64,000 nt of DNA from Macrotrachela quadricornifera (Eukaryota > Rotifera > Eurotatoria > Philodinida > Philodinidae). Each line of letters starts with the position of its first letter. Position 1 is the stretch's first letter. The stretch lies in the NCBI GenBank assembly GCA_022393335.1, contig JAJEKB010021207.1:15427-79426 (forward strand), given 5' to 3'. This document shows positions 51,554-61,503 of this stretch, in pieces. The notes under the pieces were generated by a model, which made no database searches, was not told the DNA's origin, and saw only the letters and a program-made list of their open reading frames with translations. The position numbers and the translations under genes are program-made.

Positions 51554-52935
51554 ATGGTGAGTCATTAAATGATGAAGAAATTTATGATTCAGTCAATTTT
51601 TTATTATGTTCTTTGCTTTTAGCTACCTTTAACGCTTTTACGAACGGCGGTCTATCATCCTATGGTGAGTATTTTATAGTAAAAGTGAAGAAAGGAGTTG
51701 GCGCCTTTTCCATGGGCTATACCCTCAATTTAGTTTTTTGTTCTTTTAATTATTTTTTTTATTAAGACTGATGTGAGGATGATGGATTATGGGATCATTT
51801 GTTTGATATTTTTAATATTAGCAAAATTTTAGAGGAGGACCACTTATATTAAAAAATGCTAAAAAAATGAGTATTTAGAGATTTTTTTCTTTCGAAAGTT
51901 GATTTTTATGTAAAATAAATATTATATTTGGAATCAGTATGAAAAAATACGCTAACAATTCTATTTTACACGTTAAAATATTTTCTACAGAAATTTGACC
52001 TCTACTCTCGTTCAGCCATTTGTCCCTTAAATTTTGTCTTGTGATTCTCTGCCGATAAAATTTTGATGGCAATATTTTAACATGAAAAATAGGCTTGTTA
52101 GCGTATTTTTTCATACTGATTCTGAATACAAATGCTAATTTTACATAATAATCAACTTTTGACAGGAAAAATCTCTAAATACTTCTCAGTTTTTTAGCAT
52201 TTTTCTATATAAGTGATCCTCCTCTAAGATTTCGCTAATATTAATAATGTCAAACGAATAATTTCATAATCTTGCATCCTCACATCAGTCTCAACAAAAA
52301 AATATAATTAAAAGAACAAAAACCGAGTGGAAAGGCACAAGCGGCAATTTTTTCAGATTTATTTATACTATATTATAGTTAGTGGAATTGAAAAATGGTG
52401 AAACATACAATGGAAATTTAACTAGTTGCGATAATTTTATGAATATTCATTTACGTGATGTCATATGTACTTCTCGAGTAAGAATTCTTCGTATTTATTA
52501 TGTAAAAAGAAAAGAATTATTTATAAAAAATAATTATATTTTATAGGATGGTGATCGTTTTTGGAAAATTCCTGAATGTTATATACGTGGTAATACTATA
52601 AAATATCTTCGATTACCGGAAGATATCCTCGGACTTGTCAAAGAAGATACTAATGACAAGCCAACACGTTCAGGACCAACAACACGACGACCATTTCGTG
52701 GTCGTGGCGAGGGTGGACGTGGAGGTAAAATAGACATAAAAAAGAAAAATTTGAAGAATAATTCATTGTTTGTTATTTTTTTTTCTTATTAACTTTAATA
52801 GGATATGGTGGTCGAGGCGGAGGAGGTGGTGATAATCGTAATAACTATAAAGGTGGTAGTGGTGGAGGAGGTCGTGGTGGACATCAAGGTTCACGTGGTG
52901 GCGGTCGTGGTCAATTTCGTCAAGCACGACAATAA
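51554..52935 (+). CDS. LSM4: LSM4, U6 snRNA-associated Sm-like protein
   Basis: Exons 51554-51556 (ATG only), 51623-51664, 52379-52477, 52547-52724 and 52802-52935 join to 152 codons (151 residues). After Met comes [14 protein letters not shown], then [20 protein letters not shown] (Sm1), [20 protein letters not shown] and [19 protein letters not shown] (Sm2), all close to animal LSM4. The C terminus is an Arg/Gly tail ([28 protein letters not shown]), a target of arginine methylation in this family. LSM4 is part of the nuclear LSM2-8 ring on U6 and the cytoplasmic LSM1-7 decapping ring. The start codon is followed at once by a GTGAGT donor and preceded by a TTTTAG acceptor-like site. The 714-bp second intron holds a foldback element. 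Confidence 0.92.
51697..52345. mobile_element. Foldback element with about 280-base arms in the LSM4 intron
   Basis: The left arm (about 51697-51988) and right arm (about 52070-52345) are inverted copies over nearly their whole length. Shared blocks include TTTTGTTCTTTTAATTAT, GACTGATGTGAGGATG and CAGTATGAAAAAATACGCTA. The arms are separated by about 80 bases. No coding frame. It occupies almost all of the LSM4 intron, so the pre-mRNA would form a very long hairpin between exons 2 and 3. Confidence 0.8.
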
Positions 52936-53581
52936 ATAAATAGCATGTATTCTAATAATCCTCAACAGCATTAAGCATCTCGTCTTCATTCTTTTTTCAA
53001 TCAACAACTTAAGTGAATGATATTTCTAAGCTTACGAAAAACTTGTTTGTTTGTTTGTTTTTAAATTAAATCATTGTAAAGAGATGTAATCATATTATTT
53101 TCTATTTGTATAATGATAAACTAAACGATGAGAACAATGAGATTCTTTTTAAAAATATGTGCAAAAAAGTATCATAAAGATTCAAATCTTTTTACTAAGT
53201 CTCAACAATTAGCACGATTATCGTAGATGTTTAAAAAGTACAGAAAGTATATGTTGAATTCGATCGGAATCTTTCAAAAAAGATGAATTCAATAGTTTCT
53301 CAATAAATTTATTTCGTGGTTTCGTTATCCAAAGCTCAATTATGTGTTGAAGGTTTATTATATTTTTATATAGGATATCTCAAGAACCCCTTTCTTAAAG
53401 CTTTTTGAAGTGATCGAGATATACACATAGGTTTTATTTATATGAACAAATTTCAAAAGAATTCTCCAAAATTACCATTTCTAGTTGAAATAGAAGAATT
53501 TAGCATGTTTTTCTATATGTAGAAAAATATTATACAAAGATTGTTTTTTTTAATGATTCTAATTTCTTGAATCTTTTTATA
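52936..53581. other. Intergenic, nothing recognised
   Basis: 3' flank of LSM4 and AT-rich sequence up to the next mobile element. No gene was seen. Confidence 0.5.
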
Positions 53582-54637
53582 TCGAGTGGGCCAAAAGTAA
53601 CATAACAGCAAAACAAAAATTGAATATTTTCATTAGAACTTCATCAAATGAACTCATTTTTTTTTATTAAGGATAGAAGTATGTTAACATTTCAAATTTA
53701 TACGAACAAGCTTAGTGAAAATCTTTGTTAACTATGACTATTGATCTCAATAAGAAAATTTTTGTTTTTCACGAGTAGAAAAAAACAATCTATAAAATGG
53801 TGCAAAAGTCGCATTATCGAAAAGAAAATTGAATTTTTTTAGACTGCTTTATTTATTTATTATGATGAATTCGTTATATGGTGTTGACTGTCCTAATACA
53901 AATAGAGCTATCATGTTCTAGGAAATTAAAGTACTAACTAGTATAATAATGCACTATTCAGAACAAGATTGCGTATACCAGCAAAGAGTGATCTACCTAG
54001 AGACAAATTCATTTAAGTGATCGAAGAAGATGCAACAATCATTATCAAGAAAGGATATGCAGCTTTTGCTTGGTCGACCTGTTAGCATATATTTTATATG
54101 CGCTTCGTTTCGATAATAGGCATTTTTTATATCTTTCTTCAATTGTTGGCAGATGAACATGATAATACAAATCTTCTGTAGGGCATTGAAATAGATAGTA
54201 GATCAATCTTAAGTATCTTCGATAGAATGCTGTTAATCGATCAGGAAAAGTATTTGAAAATAAACAATAGATTGTTGCCATAATGTACATATGTGACCAT
54301 ATATATGTATTTAAGACTTGAATTGTTAATTAAGAAAATGATGGAAATTTGCCGATTAATAAACTTTAATATCACATAGGCTTTTAAAAGAAAGTTGAAT
54401 ATCTTCATTACCTCTCCCTTTGTTAAGTATGCTTTTCTTTTCCTATCTGTGAAAATGTCAGATGTCCTTGTTGAGATCAACAGTTATACTGAACAAAGAT
54501 TCTCATTAACCTTGTCCGAATGGATTTGAAATGTAAATATACTTCTATCCTTAACAAAAAAAATAAGTTCATGTAGTGAAGTCCTAATGAAGATATTCAA
54601 TTCTTTTTTGCTGTTATGTTAATTTTGATCCACTCAG
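53582..54637. mobile_element. Mariner-like element with about 200-base inverted repeats
   Basis: The two ends are inverted copies over about 200 bases. Blocks shared by both include AACATAACAGCAAAA, TTAAGGATAGAAGTAT, ACATTTCAAAT and GTTGATCTCAA/ATTGATCTCAA. The outermost bases read CGAGTGGGCC on the left and CTGAGTGGATC read inward from the right. A TA dinucleotide flanks both ends (53580-53581, 54638-54639), fitting a Tc1/mariner-type insertion. The interior has a minus-strand frame (54045-54290) reading PTEDLYYHVHLPTIEERYKK, which reminds me of the C-terminal part of non-LTR reverse transcriptases; no DDE transposase was found. A composite or nested element is possible. Confidence 0.65.
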
Positions 54638-54639
54638 TA

Positions 54640-55695
54640 GATATATGTCTTGATATGTCCTCATAAAAAGACAACCAATGGAATTATGCTAATAACTGTG
54701 AAATTCATAAGATCAGTCTATCTTTTCGAAACCACTGATCATCAAACTTATAAACTAGAAGCGATCTGTCATCGATAAATATGCTATTAACCTGTAATAT
54801 TACAAAATTAATCTTTTAAAAAATCATTTTATCTCTAAAATCAGACAAAAGAAACTTTGAAACATATCAAATTTATTTTGTTGATCAATCCTTGGATCAT
54901 CAAGAAAATGTGTCAACAATCAATTTGTTTCACATTACACAATAAGTTTTGATGAGTGCATTTCGACTTTGCAGTGATACACAAATTCTTTTAAGTCCAA
55001 ATACAGCACATGTTCCCATGAATCATTGCATCGTTTTTTTTACATATAGAAAAAATGCTACATTTTTGTGTTACAACTAAAAACGAATGGTTTCAACGAA
55101 TGCTTTTGGAATTTAAACCTATAAATAAAATCTCTGTATATCAACCTATCAAATTCAAGAAAACCTTCGTCAATTAAATTGAATCAAATAGTAAAGATAT
55201 ACAAAAAATTTTTTAGAAAGACGTTTTTGGAACACTTCATCCGTATTTTCTGCACATACAATTATCGAAATTACTATATGCATACATAATTTATTTTGTT
55301 TCATTGTATAATATACATCTTCTATTGTATCATCTCAATGTTGTAATTGTCTTTATTTGTTAGTCATACTAAAAATTTCCATGTACCAATAATTTTGATT
55401 GTATCAAATTCTAATTATATATTTGATATAATCATATATTAAATTTTATTTTTAGATGATTCTTGATAATTTTGAAATACATTTTCTCTAAGAAATAAAG
55501 ATCAATATAGATTTTGCACTTCACATAGTCCTTAATAAATCTATCAAATTTTTTTCTATATACAGAAAAAAAATGTTGCACCTAGAAACAGAAATAGTAT
55601 AATCGAAATATTAATATCACACAAGTAACAAAAAAATATGACAAAAAAAAGTAGCAAATAAATGAATAATATCTATTTTAGTTTTTTTGTTGTTC
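54640..55695. other. Intergenic, nothing recognised
   Basis: About 1 kb of AT-rich sequence between the mobile element and the 3' end of the Tudor gene. No frame, repeat or RNA supported. Confidence 0.5.
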
Positions 55696-58600
55696 TTATC
55701 CATCATTTGTATTTAAATGTTTAACAAAATGTTCATAGAATGAAAACCATTTTTTTGTTAATGGATCATAAGACATTAGATCAATTGTATTTGTTTCACT
55801 GATGATTCTTGCATATAAGTGTGTACCTTCTTTCGTCATTTCTCGAAATTCATCAATAACATTCATATTCCATTCTATACGACCACGACGTTGTCCAGGT
55901 TGGTGTAAATGAACTAAATGTGCTTGTTCTGCATGTAACTAACAATAAGAACTTATATTTTTAAAGAAAAAAAAAATGAATTGAATTATTCTTACTACAA
56001 AGCGATTATTAATTGGTCGAATCATTTGAATAGGTAGTGATCGTGTATGACCATAATCAACAAAGAATATCTAATAAGAATAATTTATATTCATTTAAAT
56101 AAATTCATGTTAACTTACATGTGCGAAATCAATATATGGTTTATATTGTAAAAAGCGTCCACGATGCCATTGTAAACGTGATTTAACAGCGACTAGCTCA
56201 CCCTCATTATAACTATCACCAGGAGATATACTTTTATGTTTACTATAACATTGTCTAAATAGATTACATAAAAAAATTTAATCAATAAAATTTTCTTATT
56301 AAGAAAAAATATATTTATATATATATATACGTCATTTCTTGTGTCAATTCTTTTAATACAACATTTTTTGGTGGTAGTTCTTTTTTATCAATTAATTCAG
56401 CTATAAAAAAAAAAGTTCAATCAAAAATATAATTTATTATTAAGATCGAAGTAATAACTTACGAGTTGATCCATTGCCTAAATTCCAACCAGGACCATAG
56501 ATATAACGAATATAAAATCGAGTTGGTGTTTCAATATGAGTTACTTCTACAGGTAACCAAGATTTAAGTAACGGTGTTGATGGCATTAAACTTGTATCAA
56601 CAATTACTTCTTCTTTAATGGGCATACGAGGGCGTTCAGATGAATCTTTTATATATAAATATATCAAATTTTAAATAGAATTACATTTATTTTTATTACT
56701 CACCAGTAGTAACTGGCGTTTCACTTGAATCATTTTCATCATCACTTTCATCTCCGGTAGATATAGTTTGAATATTTTCGGTTTCATTTGTTGATAAAGC
56801 AAGAAAAGGAGTTGCTTCTGGATTAAGAGCAGATGGTGGAGTAGCTGGAGTAGATGATTTTTGTTCGTCTTTTTTTTCTTCCACAACATCAGGTATTGAT
56901 TGTTTATCTTGCTCATTTTCATTATGTTCTTCAGTGGGAATAATACTTGATATTGTTTGATTATCATTTTCTTTTAATTCATTTATTTCTTTTATAGCAG
57001 ACGTTTCTTCTTTTATTGAATCATCAGTAGATGGAGATTGTTGAAGTGATGATGATAGAAATGTATTTGTACTTTCTTCTTTTTCGTTCTTTATTGGTGC
57101 TAAAACAATAAAAAAAAAGAAAACAGATTATCTTCGAATAATTTTCTCTGAAAAAAAACCAATAAAAGATTAAAATAAGAAATTACAAAAAAAAAATCTA
57201 TTGAACGAATATATTGATTGTGTCGTTGATTTTTGATCTTTCCTCTCTTTTTTCTTTATTCTTTGTCTTACGAACAATTGTTATAATTTTCTTTAATTCT
57301 TGTTTATTTTTCTTCATCTGTCTTTTAATCTGTTCTCTAGACTATATCTCAAACAAACACACGTATAAACTATATATGAACAAACAAAAAAAAATAACAG
57401 TAACAATAACCTTCATATGGTTTACTGATATGTAAAGACAGTTAGACAAAGGAGAAGGAAAAGAAGAGAAATAAAAAAAAACTGTGAGCCAGCAACATAC
57501 TATGTAGAGAAGAAAAAACAAAGAATAAACCATTTGGCTCACAAGTATAGCACTAATAGATAATGAGGAAAAAAAAAGAAGAACAGATATACATATAGAA
57601 TTCAATTTCGATGTACAAATGCCAAATCTTTGCTGACTTTATCAATATTGCTATGGAATTTTTCATCGAAGATATTGATAATAGTTGATGGTGAAAAAGT
57701 AATTGGATTAGTAGTCATATAATGGAAATAAGAAGATGTACCTTGTTCAATTAATGGAAATCGATTTGGATTTGGTTCTTGTAAATTGTATAATACATAT
57801 TGTTCTGGACGAATTTTATTTGACCAAAATTCACATATTTCTTTATTTAATACATGTCGAGCTACTTTACAATTTTCAAGTGATGCTCCAATATCCTATT
57901 ATAAAAAAATATTTTAGTTATTAATTAATATAAATAAAATACTATTCTTCTATAATCAGAGACATAAACAATTAAGAAATATTTAATTTGCCCCTTTTTT
58001 TTATAAAGAAATCTGTGAAAAATTTAGTCGTTTAGCCTTTTACTTTATTAAATATTCTCTATGGTTTTTTTTATCATTGAACGAAAGACAGATCCTTCTT
58101 AAAAAGTATGTATATTTTTTTAATAGTTATCATATATTAAATACTTCTCTATCCATATCAAGCAGATAGAATGGAATAGATCTCGCTTTTATCTACTCGA
58201 AATTGTGGTAAAAGATGAAAGTATAGGACTTTTCAAGTCGTTCAATTGCTCTCACTTCAGAAACCAAACTTCTCCCACCAATGGCAGAGTATTCCATCCA
58301 TCTCCTCGTATCATTAATCTATTGGCAGAAACTAACACTATTTGTGTAATTATTTTATCATTTGTTCTTTTAGAATTCTTATACGGAATGAGTATAAAAG
58401 GTTAAGCTATATGTTTTATCTTTTAATCGATATTCTCATACAAAATCTCAAAAAACATAGTATCAGAATTAGAAATATATTTTTTTTTTATTTATACTTC
58501 TTGTGATTTTGTTACACGAAGTTGCACCATATGCATTGGCCATTTAATATTCGTTGATTCAACAACTGTTGCAAGAACACGTTCATTACTACAACGTTGA

Positions 58601-61503
58601 GCAAATGCAAATGTTGCACGTTTTGTCCATCCTTCTTGTCCATTTGGTGGTAATATCTAATTTAATAAAAAATAAAACAAACATGCATTTCTTAAAAAAT
58701 TTCAAATTAATCTATCTTTTCTTTTCTTTACTTCAGAAATAGTACATGCAATAGCACGAGCAGGTATTTGAGCAAAATCAGGTAAAATTTCATGCACTAA
58801 TTCAATTGGTAATTCTTCCATATTACCATAATCAATATAGAATACTTCACATGTTTGATCTATATTGTTTATATAAAATTTATTAGAAGAAAAAAAAACA
58901 AACAATAAATTATTAAATAAACCTGAAATATATCGTATAATACGAGCTCGATACCATCGAGCATCTTCAGTATACATTGCAACACAATAATCACCGGGTG
59001 ATGGATGATAATGAGAATTTTTATCAAGATTTGAATAATATTCACTATTGATTATGAAAAATAATTGAAATAAAAATAAAAAATATAAATAAATGATATA
59101 CTGTAATCTTTTTGATAAACGATCAAATTCATCTTTTCTTTGATCAATAAGTTGTAAAAAGAAATACGAAGCGTTTGATGCAACTGAAACAATACCTTCA
59201 ATAGTTGTACCAGGTTCAAATTGTTGTAATTCAATTTTACCTTTTTAAAATTAAATAAAAGTAAATAAAATAATTTTTTCTAATAAAAAAAACGAAATAG
59301 AATTTACATTTAGGTATTGATTTTGGTAAAATTTCATTTGAACTTAACCCATTTTGTATTTTATTATTAGGTAAAACTGTTGATTGCTTAACAATTGTTG
59401 GTGATTTTGATTTTTGTGGGATATATTGATGTGATGATGAAATTGATTTAATATCTTGAATAATTTGATTTTGTGTTTGACTTGATGGCATCATCATACC
59501 AAGTCGATTACTGAAAGATTTATTTGAAGAACGTGATGGTATACTTGTAGTAGATACTTGTGTTTGTATTTGATGATTAATCGTTATTTGTGAAACTACA
59601 GGTGGTGATTCAATAGGTTTATTAGTAGAAGTTAATGAGGATGATGGTGATGATTGTTGTGTATTTATTAAATGATTGAGAGCAGGAACCAGTTCATCAA
59701 GAATATTTGATGAAGGCATACGAGAATCAGATGTAGATAAAACTTGAGATATCTGACGATTTATATGATTATTTACTGGTAATGAAGCTTGTCCATTATT
59801 TGAAGATGGTTTATTTGTTGATTGAGATTCATCATCAATATAATCTTCCTGAGAAATAGGTTAAAAAAAAAGATTATAATATAAAAATTTAAATTGAATT
59901 TTACTGGATGAAGATAACGATCAAGTAATTGAATATTTTCTGTCGTTTCTAAAAAGTAAGATTACAAACTAATATTTAAATATTTGAACAGATTGCTAGA
60001 TTATAAAATTAAATATTCAAACTAAAATTTATTTAAGGAATTTTTTTACATTCAGAATAATTACGAAGATAACCTAATATTGCAATCTGTTTCAATCTAA
60101 CATTCATAAGTATAGATTGATCGTGGAAAACTATTTGCAATCTTACTATTCAAGAATGTTGATTAAATCAAAACAAATAAAATGGTTGATATAATGACAT
60201 ATATAAAAGATCAAGTTTTTATTACATTTCGCTTGATTTCTCTTTCTCTTGGACTCAATCTTGAGCAAATCAACATATAAAGTAGTGTTCAAAAAAACGT
60301 GCACATCTTGTTATGCAAATACATCCTTATACATATGTCACTCTCAGGTAGTTTCGCATACTGGTGATAGCCTATGACGAGTAGTGTTAAACACTATATT
60401 TTAATATTTTTTTTTCATGGACATCATACAATTTATTACAACATTAATTTCAGTATTTATTAGTTCTTCCGCTAAAAAAAGTTCAAACTCATCAAAATGT
60501 TTAGGTTTTTTCTTTCCAACTTTGTGTTTTATGATCAAATAGACATTCGTTATAAGATGTCATTTTAAGAATTATGGTACATTATTGTTGATGAATTCTT
60601 TAGTGATATGACTGGTGTATTTGGAATCATTGTTGTGTTGTAAACGTCAGTTTCAACGAAAGTATTCAATGTTGATGTTGATACTGTTTTGTGATGCGTT
60701 CTTGATAAATTTTCTTTTATTTCGTTATCGAAAAGATAAGACATCACATTTCTGTGTTTGTAACGTATAGTATAACTAACGAACATATATTGTTCGAAAA
60801 ATGAATTTTGTGTAAGTTTTTTTTGAACACTACTGTATATCATTAATTCATGATATAAAACGATTCGTCTAATACGAGAAAATGATAGCGAAAAGTTAAA
60901 AGTCATCTCACACTATTTTAATCACAATAGCATACAGAAAAAAGTTCTATACCAATGAAATAGAGAACATAAATAGATTATTATGCCAATTTTTACCTCT
61001 TAAATTTGTTAAACATTTTTTAATTAATTGTTTAACATCAATTGTTGCTGCTGAAGTATTACTTGCACGATCACTTTCATCACGTTGATATTGTGATGAT
61101 GTGGACCATGTTTTTTCTCCATAATTAATTCCATTTGCTGGTTTTGACTAAATTTTCAAAAAAAAAAAGAAACAAACGATTCGTAAAAACAGGATTAATT
61201 TATTTTGTTATTCACCAAATTCTTAGAGCTATCTGGTACGAGTCGAAGTCGTACAACAGGATTACTGATATGACTTTTTGTATAATTTTTTAAATCATCC
61301 ATAAATGAACGTTCATCAATATTAATAAATGTTCCAGGTTTAATAGGATCTTGTCGTTGAAGAATATATTTTGATTTAATAGAATCAAGTTTAAAAAGAG
61401 AATAAATTTGTTCATATATATCTTTATATGAACTATTTGTATTAAGAGAAATTCGTTGTTTTTGAGCACCAAATTCAACAATAACAAGAATATGTAATGC
61501 CAT
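55696..61503 (-). CDS. Tudor domain protein with PB1/ubiquitin-like N terminus
   Basis: Fifteen exons, from 61216-61503 down to 55696-55938, sum to 943 codons (942 residues) with all phases agreeing. Residues 1-92 (MALHILVIVEFGAQKQRISL ... NPVVRLRLVPDS) look like a PB1 or ubiquitin-like fold. A Ser/Gln-rich disordered stretch follows. Extended Tudor domain 1 (about 345-575) has VAMYTEDARWYRARIIRYI and CEVFYIDYGNMEEL; domain 2 (about 725-930) has ESPVAV-like VAVKSRLQWHRGRF and IFFVDYGHTRSLPI. The aromatic-cage residues that bind symmetric dimethyl-arginine are in place, and such proteins scaffold PIWI-piRNA granules in germ cells. The exon at 57742-57895 may instead read through to a stop at 57602, giving a 621-residue form with only the first Tudor domain. 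The start codon directly follows a TTTTTCAG acceptor. The second intron carries a mobile element. Confidence 0.85.
60280..60835. mobile_element. Tc1/mariner-like non-autonomous element in the Tudor gene intron
   Basis: AAGTAGTGTTCAAAAAAAC at the left end is inverted at the right end (CAGTAGTGTTCAAAAAAAAC read inward), with TA on both sides (60278-60279 and 60836-60837). The 556-bp interval has a minus-strand frame (60565-60906) without transposase motifs. It lies in the 1-kb second intron of the Tudor gene. Terminal repeats and TA sites are seen directly; the superfamily is inferred from them. Confidence 0.65.

Noticed and set aside
54045..54290. Minus-strand frame as an independent gene
   Set aside because: It lies inside an inverted-repeat element and lacks a plausible start or splice context; treated as element content.
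57602..57604. Stop codon as the certain end of a separate upstream Tudor gene
   Set aside because: An in-phase GT donor at 57740-57741 joins to 57099 and makes all following exons fit, so one gene of 942 residues is preferred; the stop is kept as an alternative end.
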